The translations under genes and the position numbers were made by a program. From NCBI GenBank assembly GCA_030429455.1, contig JAUIFC010000017.1, positions 1 to 36,731 on the forward strand: DNA of 36,731 nt, written 5' to 3'. Below, piece after piece: positions 8,723-16,753 of this stretch (position 1 is its first letter; every line of letters starts with the position of its first letter). Origin of the DNA: Bacteroidia bacterium (GTDB lineage: Bacteria; Bacteroidota; Bacteroidia; Flavobacteriales; Flavobacteriaceae). Under the pieces are notes generated by a model. It saw only the letters and a program-made list of their open reading frames with translations, made no database searches and had not been told where the DNA came from.

Positions 8723-9331
8723 TCAATTCAACTTTGTCACTTTATTCCTACCTCTGTTTGTGGCTACCCAGCCGATGCTTAGACTAAGCATAGGGCCATG
8801 ACCGCTCTCTATACCGCCAATACCTTCATAATAACCGTAACCAAATTCTAGATTATAATTGAAGCCTTTATCATTCGACCTCTGGATGCCATAAACTCCA
8901 CCCCAAAACACCAACGTATTTTCTGCTGGACCATCGATGTTTGTAAACAATTGTAAAGGCTCCCAAAACATGCTTTGCGCAGCCGCAATATAGTCCGCAG
9001 AATTGTAATTTATGTTTTTGCCTTTCTTGTATCTGCTGTCAAAATTGATATAAAATCGCGCTCGGGTATTAAACGCATAACCAAAGGTATAACCATGTTC
9101 GTAAATACCGTATGCTGGCACAAAAGAACCTGATAAACTCACATTCTTTAAAATTCCAAATTCGTAGGTTAACCCAGGTGCAAAGAAGTTAAAGGTTACT
9201 TGATGCCTTTCCAAATTAGGAACACCATCATAATTTTCGACAAACTGTTGCGCATTGGTTTTAACATTAATGAAAATGAATAAAACACTAGTAAACATTG
9301 CTAATCTGAAGGAACTGTTTTTCATTTTCAT
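8723..9331 (-). CDS. Putative outer membrane beta-barrel protein
   Basis: The 202-residue protein has a signal peptide (hydrophobic FRLAMFTSVLFIFI, cleavage near TNAQQ). The rest alternates polar and aromatic residues in short amphipathic strands with many Gly, Tyr and Phe (for example LEFGYGYYEGIGG and LSLSIGWV near the end), as in small eight-stranded outer membrane barrels. No family motif was recognised. The start at 9331 gives MKMKNSS; a start two codons later is also possible. It lies 45 bp downstream of the SH3-domain protein gene on the same strand, so the two may be cotranscribed. Confidence 0.6.
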   Translation of the reverse strand: MKMKNSSFRLAMFTSVLFIFINVKTNAQQFVENYDGVPNLERHQVTFNFFAPGLTYEFGILKNVSLSGSFVPAYGIYEHGYTFGYAFNTRARFYINFDSRYKKGKNINYNSADYIAAAQSMFWEPLQLFTNIDGPAENTLVFWGGVYGIQRSNDKGFNYNLEFGYGYYEGIGGIESGHGPMLSLSIGWVATNRGRNKVTKLN

Positions 9332-9376
9332 AGAATTATTGAATTTATAATTTAATAGGTTTAAATGTAGACGTCC

Positions 9377-10204
9377 TCAAAAAACGGACCAGTAAAACTC
9401 TTCAATGGGTCCCATCAACGTTCCAGATGCCCATTTGTAGGCTCTGGTATAAATATAGGTTTTATATTCTTGATTCTTTTTGCTTATTAATTTCTTTTTA
9501 GAACTAAAATAAACCACCGCATTGGCTACCCCATCTTCTTCATCTGGAAAAACCAATTTTTGAAGGGTGGCGTATTTTTCGTCAGGACAATAGTTTTTTA
9601 ACAGTGTAACATACAATAGTTCATTTCTTTCAAGATTAAGTGATAAATATTGAGTGGTTGGTGGACCTTCACAATAAAAACTCTGAAAATTCAACGTGAG
9701 TATGTGGTCGATTCGAGGAAGTCCTCTGTTGCCTTGTAAACTGATGCTAAAGTCTAGTTTTTCATAGCTAAAAGGACCTAAATCTGTCACTACTCCATCC
9801 TCATCTAACTTATTGAAATGCAACAACGTTTCATCAACATGCCGTTGCTTTTGATACATGATGTAAACCCCGTTTGTAGTCACAAAATACCCCAAAGATA
9901 AATCTGTAGACGAAACAAAACCTTCTTTGTTATCTTTCGTTTTCACCTTCAAATATACACCTGTATTGCTTCCTCTTCCAGAAGCAACTGTTGAAATATC
10001 TATGACTTCAATTTCTTCACCTGCGGTTAAAATTTTTAACGCTTTTGAATCATATGTGGGCTTTTTATAGAGGTAAGAATCATTTTGGTAAATTAAATAC
10101 GATTGTCCAATAAGAAAATCTTTGTCCTTGGAATGGTAATTAACACCTTGAGAATAAACGGTCGTTAAACATATAAACGAAAGCAAAAGAAATTGTTTTA
10201 TCAT
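9377..10204 (-). CDS. Exported protein with bacterial SH3-like domain
   Basis: The 275-residue protein starts with a signal peptide (MIKQFLLLSFICLTTVYSQG). Residues about 40-105 resemble a bacterial SH3 domain (SYLYKKPTYDSKALKILTAG, then KVKTKDNKEGFVSSTDL), a fold often used for cell-wall or ligand binding. The remaining ~170 residues are beta-rich with no recognised family. It is divergent from the biosynthetic operon at 10281, with 76 bp between the start codons. It is the first gene of a probable two-gene - strand unit with the outer membrane protein at 8723. Confidence 0.65.
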   Translation of the reverse strand: MIKQFLLLSFICLTTVYSQGVNYHSKDKDFLIGQSYLIYQNDSYLYKKPTYDSKALKILTAGEEIEVIDISTVASGRGSNTGVYLKVKTKDNKEGFVSSTDLSLGYFVTTNGVYIMYQKQRHVDETLLHFNKLDEDGVVTDLGPFSYEKLDFSISLQGNRGLPRIDHILTLNFQSFYCEGPPTTQYLSLNLERNELLYVTLLKNYCPDEKYATLQKLVFPDEEDGVANAVVYFSSKKKLISKKNQEYKTYIYTRAYKWASGTLMGPIEEFYWSVF

Positions 10205-10280
10205 ACTTGCATGTCTTATTAATATGCCAAATATATTGACATTTATTTCTAATAGTTTTACATTTATTTAAAAATTATAA

Positions 10281-11462
10281 ATGAACGACAGTTACCCCTT
10301 AGAAGATGGCCTATCCAGCGATAAGGGATCAAAGGGGACTTCGGCTCAAGTTTGCATCATCGGTGGTGGTTTGGCAGGACTGACCTCTGCAATTCATTTG
10401 GCGAAACAGAATATTGATGTCATACTTGTTGAAAAACATCGATATCCAAGACATAAAGTTTGTGGCGAGTACATTTCGAATGAAGTGTTGACTTATTTAG
10501 AATTTCTTGGAATCGAAATTTTTAAACATAAGGCTAAAAAAATTTCAAGGTTTAGACTTACCCATCAAAACGGTGCAAGCATAGAGCAGAAACTTCCACT
10601 AGGTGGATTTGGAATCAGCAGATATGCCATCGACGAATTATTAGCAGAAAAAGCACTAGAACTTGGAGTCGAAATACGTTTTCAAGAGGCCAAATCAATA
10701 GCGTTTAAAAATGAAAAGTTTGAAGTTTATACCCAAGATGGACCGATTCAAGCAGATTTTGTAATTGCCGCTCATGGCAAAAGAGCTGTTTTAGACAAAA
10801 CCTTGGACAGAAATTTTATTTCGACCAAAACACCTTGGATAGGTATAAAAGCTCATTATAAATCGGACAATTTCGATGCTAACCTTGTTGAACTCCATAA
10901 CTTCTTAGGCGGGTATTGTGGGTTGTCCATGGTAGAAAATGGACACATCAACCTCTGTTATTTGGTTCATCAAAAGGAGTTTAAAACCTATAATTCCATT
11001 ACTGAATTTAATGAAAAAGCACTCACAATAAACCCATATTTAAGAGAATTCCTAAGGGATTCTAATCCTACGTTTGAGAAACACATTGGAATTGCTCAAA
11101 TTTTTTTTCAAAATAAACCTACTGTGGAACAACATATTCTTTTTGCAGGCGATGCTGCTGGATTAATTCATCCTCTGTGCGGCAACGGAATGGCAATGGC
11201 AATACATTCAGCAAAACTATTAAGCGAAGAAATTGAAACTTATTATTCATCAACAGGCTACTCAAGAGAAAATGTTGAAAAAAACTACGCCCAAAAATGG
11301 GAAAAGACCTTTAGAAAACGTTTGACGTATGGAAAATTTATTCAAAAAATTCTACTTAATCAACAACTCTCCTCAAATTTGATTAAACTTGTATCAAAGT
11401 CGCCCATGTTGTTAAGGCAAATCATCAAACAAACCCACGGAAAACCGATTCATGTTGATTAA
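10281..11462 (+). CDS. FAD-dependent oxidoreductase of the geranylgeranyl-reductase/monooxygenase type
   Basis: The 393-residue protein has the dinucleotide-binding motif GGGLAG (28-33), with the acidic strand end at VEK. The R-x-K-x-CGE segment (RHKVCGEYIS) is typical of the geranylgeranyl-reductase-like flavoprotein family. The second FAD motif, AGDAAGLIHPLCGNGM, has D291. It lacks a signal peptide and ends in a basic region. As first gene of the type III polyketide synthase operon it probably hydroxylates or reduces the polyketide product, like the flavoprotein that accompanies alkylresorcinol synthases in Streptomyces (srs operon). That substrate assignment is inferred. The first ~20 residues precede the FAD fold and look unstructured, so a later start cannot be excluded. 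It overlaps the possible upstream start of the methyltransferase. Confidence 0.8.
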   Translation: MNDSYPLEDGLSSDKGSKGTSAQVCIIGGGLAGLTSAIHLAKQNIDVILVEKHRYPRHKVCGEYISNEVLTYLEFLGIEIFKHKAKKISRFRLTHQNGASIEQKLPLGGFGISRYAIDELLAEKALELGVEIRFQEAKSIAFKNEKFEVYTQDGPIQADFVIAAHGKRAVLDKTLDRNFISTKTPWIGIKAHYKSDNFDANLVELHNFLGGYCGLSMVENGHINLCYLVHQKEFKTYNSITEFNEKALTINPYLREFLRDSNPTFEKHIGIAQIFFQNKPTVEQHILFAGDAAGLIHPLCGNGMAMAIHSAKLLSEEIETYYSSTGYSRENVEKNYAQKWEKTFRKRLTYGKFIQKILLNQQLSSNLIKLVSKSPMLLRQIIKQTHGKPIHVD

Positions 11463-11499
11463 ACTCCAAACAGAAATACGTTCGAATCAAGAAGAAATC

Positions 11500-12165
11500 A
11501 TGGACGATTTTAACTTAAAAGGAGAAGATTTAAAATTTGTTTTAAAGGATATAGACAATGTAAATCTAATCCTTGGCGGGCATAGAGTTACCAAAAAAGG
11601 GATTAAATCCTTACTAAAATCATCCGACAAAAAACATTTTAAGATTGCCGACATCGGTTGTGGAAGCGGTGCAACTTTGAGACATTTAAGCCAATGGGCT
11701 AAACGGAACCAGTTCAATATTCAGTTTTATGGCATCGATGCCAATACAAATATCGTGGAGCAAGCAAAAGAGCTTTCTTCAGGTTTTGAAAACATCCAAT
11801 ACTTAAACCAAAATATTTTTTCAGAAGAATTCAAATCAAATGATTTTGATATTATTACGTGTTGTTTAACGCTTCATCACTTTTCTGACAAAAGCATTTT
11901 AAACCTTATTCCTACATTGCAAGAGCAAGCAAAGTTAGGTGTTGTTGTGAATGATTTGCATCGTAACACTCTCGCCTACTGGCTGTTTAAATTGTACGCA
12001 TTCTTTTTTATGAAAAGTAAAATCGCCAAACAAGATGGAGCAATTTCAATTTTAAGAAGTTTTAAAAAAGAAGATTTGTTAAATTACAGCCAACTCTTAC
12101 ATTTAAAATCAGTTGAAATTAAATGGTGTTGGGCATTTAGATACCTTTGGTTAATTAAACGATGA
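11500..12165 (+). CDS. Class I SAM-dependent methyltransferase
   Basis: From the ATG at 11500 the product is 221 residues. The SAM-binding motif I (DIGCGSG) is at 51-57 and the post-motif acidic residue is in YGIDAN. A CCLTLHHF motif IV region follows. An in-frame ATG at 11452 would add 16 residues (MLIKLQTEIRS...) and overlap the flavoprotein gene by 11 bp. The 11500 start is preferred because the family fold begins there (MDDFNLKGEDLKF) and the extra residues look non-native. It probably O- or C-methylates the polyketide made by its neighbours. The stop overlaps the polyketide synthase start (ATGA at 12162). Confidence 0.8.
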   Translation: MDDFNLKGEDLKFVLKDIDNVNLILGGHRVTKKGIKSLLKSSDKKHFKIADIGCGSGATLRHLSQWAKRNQFNIQFYGIDANTNIVEQAKELSSGFENIQYLNQNIFSEEFKSNDFDIITCCLTLHHFSDKSILNLIPTLQEQAKLGVVVNDLHRNTLAYWLFKLYAFFFMKSKIAKQDGAISILRSFKKEDLLNYSQLLHLKSVEIKWCWAFRYLWLIKR

Positions 12166-13217
12166 CTATGGTTAGGGTAAAAACTGTTGCTACACAAACA
12201 CCAGATTTCTTTCAAGAAACACATCAAACGATACCTTTGGTTGAAAAGTGGCTTCATGATCAAGACAGTCGATTTGTTCGAAAGGCTATAAAAATCTTCG
12301 AAGGTGCCCAAGTGGACAAGCGCTACGCCATTATGCCTCCGGAAGATGTGTTTACAAAAACTTCTTTTGAAGAAAAAAACAAACTCTACGAAGCGGCAGC
12401 CAAAACCTATGGGAAAGCAGTTTTAGAAAAAGCCTTGCAACAAGCCAAGTGGCCAGCTGAAAGTTTAGACTATATTATTACTGTGAGTTGTACGGGAATT
12501 ATGATTCCATCGCTGGATGCTTATCTTATAAATGCATTGAATTTAAAACAAGACATTATTCGATTACCAATCACGGAAATGGGTTGTGTCGGAGGCGTCT
12601 CGGCAATGATTTATGCTTTTCAATTTTTGAAATCTAATCCTAATAAGCGGGCAGCAATCATCGCGTTCGAAAGCCCAACTGCTACGCTTCAACATGAGGA
12701 TAAAAGCATGACTAATATTGTGAGCAGCGCCATTTTTGGCGACGGTGCAGCATGTGTTTTAATGCATTCCGAAGAGGAAAATTCCGGAGTTGAAGTTGTA
12801 GCCGAACAGATGTATCATTTTTATAACAATACCCACATGATGGGTTTTGACCTCGCTAATTCTGGATTGAAAATGATTCTGGACATCGAAGTTCCAGACA
12901 CCATTGCAGAACATTTTCCACATATCATTTACCCCTTTTTAGAGCAACACAATTTGGGTATTGATGATATTTCACATTTGATTTTTCATCCCGGTGGCAA
13001 AAAGATCATCCAAACGGTCGAAGATTTGTTTGGCGCTTTGGGTAAGAATATAGATAATACGAAATCTGTCTTAAGGGAATATGGGAACATGAGTTCGGCA
13101 ACCGTTTTGTATGTACTAAAAGCTTTTATGGACGAACCTCAACCTAAAGATTCCTATGGCATGATGTTGAGCTTTGGCCCTGGATTCACCGCTCAAAATC
13201 TATTGCTCAAATGGTAA
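12162..13217 (+). CDS. Type III polyketide synthase (chalcone synthase-like)
   Basis: The 351-residue protein is a homodimer-type ketosynthase of the chalcone/stilbene synthase family. The full catalytic triad is visible: Cys142 in TEMGCVGG, His276 in FHPGGKK, and Asn309 in EYGNMSSATVLYVL. The C-terminal FGPGFTAQNLLLKW matches the family's GFGPG loop. Such enzymes extend an acyl starter with malonyl-CoA and cyclise the chain to a resorcinol, pyrone or phloroglucinol. Adjacent fatty-acid-synthase-like genes suggest that the starter is a specialised acyl chain, giving an alkylresorcinol or alkylpyrone; this is inference. It overlaps the methyltransferase by 4 nt and the reductase by 7 nt, so it sits in a translationally coupled operon. 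Confidence 0.92.
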   Translation: MTMVRVKTVATQTPDFFQETHQTIPLVEKWLHDQDSRFVRKAIKIFEGAQVDKRYAIMPPEDVFTKTSFEEKNKLYEAAAKTYGKAVLEKALQQAKWPAESLDYIITVSCTGIMIPSLDAYLINALNLKQDIIRLPITEMGCVGGVSAMIYAFQFLKSNPNKRAAIIAFESPTATLQHEDKSMTNIVSSAIFGDGAACVLMHSEEENSGVEVVAEQMYHFYNNTHMMGFDLANSGLKMILDIEVPDTIAEHFPHIIYPFLEQHNLGIDDISHLIFHPGGKKIIQTVEDLFGALGKNIDNTKSVLREYGNMSSATVLYVLKAFMDEPQPKDSYGMMLSFGPGFTAQNLLLKW

Positions 13218-13984
13218 AGAACACTTCATATTGGGCAATTATCATTGGTGGAAGTCAAGGCTTAGGCTTTGCGTCTGCCAAATATTTAGCCGAAGATGGC
13301 TTTAATTTGATCATCATTCATCGGGATTTTAGAACTGGACTAGAAAGCATTCAACAGAAATTTGAAAATTTAATATCAAACGGAATTGAAGTTATTTCCT
13401 TCAATAAAGACGCCACAACCACAGAAACCATACACCTCGTTTTTAACCTCGTAAAAGAAAAAGAACTAACAATAAAAGTCCTCTTACACAGTCTGGCCAA
13501 AGGCAATTTAAAACTTATGACTGGCGATAATTCACTCAAATTAAATGATTTTCAACATACCATCCATGCCATGGGCATCAATTTTTACGAATGGTCTAAA
13601 GCTTTAGTCGATTCAAAATCTTTTGCAGAACATACAAAACTCTTAGCCTTTACAAGTGAAGGCAATACAAAAGTAGGTTTGGGTTACGGAGCCGTTTCGG
13701 CAGCTAAGGTTACTTTAGAAGCCATCATGACACAAATGGCGGTTGAGTTTGCTCCTTTAGGATGTACGGCCAATTGCATACAAGCTGGAATGACAGATAC
13801 TGAAAGTTTTAGAAAGATTCCACGGGCTGAAAAATTAAAAACCTATGCCTTAAAACGAAACCCTTTTAAACGACTCACCACACCTGATGATGTTGGAAAA
13901 GTAGTTAGCCTGCTTGCCAGTGACAAAGCCAATTGGATAAATGGAAGTATAATCCCAGTGGATGGCGGAGAACGATTAAGCTAA
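13211..13984 (+). CDS. FabL-like enoyl-ACP reductase (short-chain dehydrogenase fold)
   Basis: The 257-residue protein has the Rossmann motif GGSQGLG (13-19). The catalytic pair is Tyr159 and Lys166, spaced Y-x6-K. This spacing is typical of the FabI/FabL enoyl reductase branch rather than the Y-x3-K of ordinary ketoreductases. The C-terminal half (TDTESFRKIPRAEKL, then NWINGSIIPVDGGERLS) resembles FabL. It likely reduces the 2,3-double bond of an acyl chain bound to carrier protein or CoA, after the dehydratase encoded downstream. It overlaps the polyketide synthase gene by 7 nt. A different SDR role remains possible. Confidence 0.75.
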   Translation: MVKNTSYWAIIIGGSQGLGFASAKYLAEDGFNLIIIHRDFRTGLESIQQKFENLISNGIEVISFNKDATTTETIHLVFNLVKEKELTIKVLLHSLAKGNLKLMTGDNSLKLNDFQHTIHAMGINFYEWSKALVDSKSFAEHTKLLAFTSEGNTKVGLGYGAVSAAKVTLEAIMTQMAVEFAPLGCTANCIQAGMTDTESFRKIPRAEKLKTYALKRNPFKRLTTPDDVGKVVSLLASDKANWINGSIIPVDGGERLS

Positions 13985-13986
13985 TT

Positions 13987-14433
13987 ATGAATTTCAAGAC
14001 ACACATTCTCCTCTATTTACCTTATAAGGCCCCATTCCTTTTTGTGGATGATATATTGGAATGTAATGAAGGGTATATTAAAGGAACCTATACTTTTCCA
14101 AAAGATTCGTATTTTTATAAAGGCCATTTTAAACAAAAACCTGTAACTCCAGGCGTTTTACTGACCGAATGCGCTGCTCAAATCTGTCTGGCGTGTTATG
14201 GAATTTATAAACTGAATGATTTGGCCCATAGTCCAGACATTGCCATGACATCCAACCAAATGGAATACTTCAAAATTAGTTATCCAGAAGAAAAGCTCAT
14301 CGTCACAGGGACAGAAATTTATTTCAGATTTAATAAACTCAAAATGGCAGTAGAGATTCGTAATGAAAATGACGAGCGCATTGCTAAAGGTGAAATTTCG
14401 GGAATGATCATAAATTCAAAGTCAAATGGGTAG
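13987..14433 (+). CDS. FabZ-like 3-hydroxyacyl-ACP dehydratase (hotdog fold)
   Basis: From ATG 13987 the protein has 148 residues. The hotdog dehydratase motif GHFKQKPVTPGVLLTE contains His47 and Glu61 with the same 14-residue spacing as FabZ. An upstream in-frame start at 13933 lies inside the reductase gene and would give an unrelated 18-residue N-terminus, so 13987 is chosen (2 bp after the reductase stop). It should dehydrate a 3-hydroxyacyl thioester within this operon, feeding the enoyl reductase. Its 3' end overlaps the ketosynthase start by 8 nt. Confidence 0.82.
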   Translation: MNFKTHILLYLPYKAPFLFVDDILECNEGYIKGTYTFPKDSYFYKGHFKQKPVTPGVLLTECAAQICLACYGIYKLNDLAHSPDIAMTSNQMEYFKISYPEEKLIVTGTEIYFRFNKLKMAVEIRNENDERIAKGEISGMIINSKSNG

Positions 14434-15694
14434 ACGTGTTGTTGTTACTGGGCTAGGAATAGTTTCCCCTAATGGAATCGGAATAAATGAATTCCATCAA
14501 AACCTTGTTGAACTCAAGAGTGGTATTACACATCACGAAATTTTAAACAAAAAAGGCTTCAGTTGTCAAGTGGCTGGAACACCGAAAATCGAGCAACAGC
14601 ATTTAGATGATTATTTTACCCCTTTAGAACAACGCGGACTAACGGCAAATGGCTTAATTTATGGTGGAATTGCTGGTCAAGAAGCTTGGCTCGATGCAGG
14701 CTTAACCTTTAATGAAGACACTGATTACGATTCAGGTATTGTATTCGGTACTGGAATCCTCGGTGTCGACAAGTTAAAAGAAGCTTTTGACAAAATAGAC
14801 GCCAAGAATGTACGCCGATTAGGCAGTCAGAGTGTGGTTCAAACCATGGCCAGTGGAATCAGTGCTTTCTTAGCCCAAAAAATAGGTTGTGGCAATCAGG
14901 TCACTACAAATTCATCAGCATGTGCCACCGGAACGGAAGCTTTACTCTTGGGTTTTGAACGCATACAATCGGGCAAAGCCAAACGGATGTTGGTTGGTAG
15001 CACAAGTGATTCTGGCCCCTACATTTGGGGTGGATTTGAAGCTTTACGCATTTTACCTCATCGATATAATGATAGACCTGAAGAGGCGTCGAGACCTTTT
15101 TCTGCTGAAGCCAGTGGTTTTGTTCCTTCAAGTGGCTCAGGCGCCATGGTTTTAGAAGATTACGAGTCCGCGATGAAACGTGGCGCAAACATTTACGCCA
15201 AAGTCTTAGGCGGACATGTCAATTCTGGTGGCCAACGTCAAGGCGGAACGATGACGGCTCCAAATTGACTAGCAGTCCAAAAATGCATTTCAGAAGCGAT
15301 TAAAAATGCGGGGATAGTTTCTAAAGATGTCGATGCCATTAGTGCACATTTAACAGCCACAAAAATGGACAGTACTGAGATTAAAAACTGGACTCTTGCT
15401 TTAGGCAGAACAGGGACAGATTTTCCATATATCAATAGCTTAAAAGGACTAATAGGTCATGGCTTAGCCGCTTGCGGAAGTATGGAATTGGTAGCGTCGA
15501 TACTTCAACTAAAACATGGGTTTGTGTTTGGAAATCGGAATGCTACACCTATACAATCTGAAATATTAGATTTGATAGATGTTTCAAAAGTTCCATTAAA
15601 AACACTTCAATACCAACCGCAGATTTTGGCAAAAGCCAGTTTTGGCTTTGGCGATGTGAATTGCTGTGTTATTTTAAGAAGGTATAAGGACTGA
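14426..15694 (+). pseudogene. Beta-ketoacyl-ACP synthase (KAS II type) interrupted by an in-frame TGA
   Basis: A KAS II-like reading frame of 422 codons runs from ATG 14426 to TGA 15692-15694, but codon 281 (15266-15268, after TAPN) is TGA. The frame is unbroken on both sides. Reading through restores all catalytic residues: Cys166 in SSACATGTEA, His308 in SAHLTATKMDSTE, and His345 in LKGLIGHGLAACGS. As written, the upstream product (280 aa) has only the cysteine, and a downstream ATG at 15365 would give an orphan piece. TGA is used as a normal stop elsewhere in the window (for example 3806-3808), so recoding is unlikely. A nonsense mutation or a single-base sequencing error are the main explanations. 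The intact enzyme would extend the acyl starter in this operon, overlapping the dehydratase by 8 nt. Confidence 0.85.
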
Positions 15695-15699
15695 ATTTT

Positions 15700-15735
15700 A
15701 CTAAACTAAGATTTTCAATTTTTTGTTTAGTTTTA
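15700..15735 (+). terminator. Probable terminator of the polyketide operon
   Basis: ACTAAAC (15700-15706) and GTTTAGT (15725-15731) form a 7-bp stem with a T-rich loop and a short TTTT tail. It lies 6 bp after the ketosynthase frame. The stem is AT-rich, so termination may be weak. Confidence 0.55.
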
Positions 15736-15753
15736 ATATCGGATAAATAAATT

Positions 15754-15783
15754 TTTGAGTTCAACCGATTATACGTACCTTTG
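15754..15783 (+). promoter_or_regulatory. Bacteroidota promoter of the Fic gene
   Basis: TTTG at 15754-15757 and TACCTTTG at 15776-15783 (consensus TAnnTTTG) are separated by 18 bp, close to the usual -33/-7 spacing. Transcription should begin about 5-7 nt after the -7 box, at or just next to the ATG at 15788. This rules out the TTG at 15755 as start and suggests a leaderless or nearly leaderless mRNA. Confidence 0.75.
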
Positions 15784-15787
15784 TGGG

Positions 15788-16741
15788 ATGTGGAACATCG
15801 ATTTGACATATAGAGAAAAATTGCAATCTAGCTACGACAGGCTTTACGCAAAAAGAGAGGTTTTGAATCGAAAAAGACCTCTTCCTGAAATAGCATTGCG
15901 TAAAATAAAAGAATCGCTTGCTTTGGAATGGATATACAATTCCAATAGCATTGAAGGCAATACACTTACCCTACGCGAAACACAATTGATTCTGCAAGAA
16001 GGCATTACGATTAAAGGAAAATCCTTAAGAGAACATTTTGAAGCCAAAAATCATGAACTTGCTTTAGAACACCTGTATAGTTTGGTAAAAGACGGTTATG
16101 TCCTGAATGCTAAAGACATTTTAGACATACACAGGTATGTGTTGAGGAGTATCGAAGAAGATTATGCTGGAAGACTTAGAACTGGTGGTGTTCGAATTAC
16201 TGGAGCAAATTTTATTCCACCAAATGCACGCAAAGTGCCTGAGCTTTTAGACGATCTTATTGAGTTTGTTATCGAAAACCCTTTGAACTTAAATGACGTC
16301 GAACTTGCAACAGTTTTTCATCACAAATTTGTTTGGATTCATCCCTTTTTCGATGGAAATGGACGAACCGTTAGATTGGTCATGAATTTGTTGTTGCTCA
16401 ATGTAGGATTCACTCCAGCTATAATTCTAAGTACCGATCGTAAAAAATACTACACCGCACTTAATGCTGCGAATAATGGCAATTATCATAAGCTGAGTCT
16501 TTTAATGATTCAAGCCTTGGAACGTACGATGAACATTTACCTCGGTGCTCTGCCCTATTCTGATTTGGATTTCAAAGAAATATCCAGTCTTATTAAAGAA
16601 GAAAGCTTGCCCTATGGTCAAGAATACATTAGCCTTCTTGCTAGACAAGGTAAAATAGACGCCTATAAAGAAGGTAGAGCTTGGCTAACATCCAAACAAG
16701 CTGTTTTAGATTATGTCTCTAACCGAAAAAGAAAGCGCTAA
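15788..16741 (+). CDS. Fic family protein with N-terminal inhibitory helix and C-terminal helix-turn-helix-like tail
   Basis: From ATG 15788 the protein has 317 residues. The Fic core motif HPFFDGNGRTVR begins at His185, so AMP-transferase chemistry is expected to be intact. An inhibitory motif of the S/T-x-x-x-E-G/N type (SNSIEGN, Glu56) lies N-terminal to the core, as in class II Fic proteins that keep themselves switched off. The C-terminal ~60 residues (LARQGKIDAYKEGRAWLTSK) resemble a small winged-helix or excisionase-like DNA-binding module. A TTG at 15755 in frame overlaps the promoter and is rejected. The targets are unknown. It is a single gene, unrelated in function to the operon before it, and ends 12 bp before the convergent permease gene. 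Confidence 0.88.
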   Translation: MWNIDLTYREKLQSSYDRLYAKREVLNRKRPLPEIALRKIKESLALEWIYNSNSIEGNTLTLRETQLILQEGITIKGKSLREHFEAKNHELALEHLYSLVKDGYVLNAKDILDIHRYVLRSIEEDYAGRLRTGGVRITGANFIPPNARKVPELLDDLIEFVIENPLNLNDVELATVFHHKFVWIHPFFDGNGRTVRLVMNLLLLNVGFTPAIILSTDRKKYYTALNAANNGNYHKLSLLMIQALERTMNIYLGALPYSDLDFKEISSLIKEESLPYGQEYISLLARQGKIDAYKEGRAWLTSKQAVLDYVSNRKRKR

Positions 16742-16753
16742 CAGCTCATTCTT

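Noticed and set aside
13933-13986. Upstream start for the FabZ-like dehydratase
   Set aside because: The extra 18 residues lie inside the reductase gene and do not look like part of the hotdog fold; ATG 13987 is better placed.
14889-15155. Overlapping + strand frame within the ketosynthase gene
   Set aside because: It is out of frame with a strongly recognisable KAS domain and has no recognisable motif of its own.
15266-15268. Possible selenocysteine or UGA recoding in the ketosynthase
   Set aside because: TGA ends other genes normally here (for example 3806-3808), the position is not a catalytic cysteine, and no clear selenocysteine insertion hairpin was seen just downstream.
15365-15694. 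Separate small gene of 109 residues
   Set aside because: It is in the same frame as the ketosynthase before the TGA and carries its C-terminal histidine motifs, so it is the second half of the broken gene.
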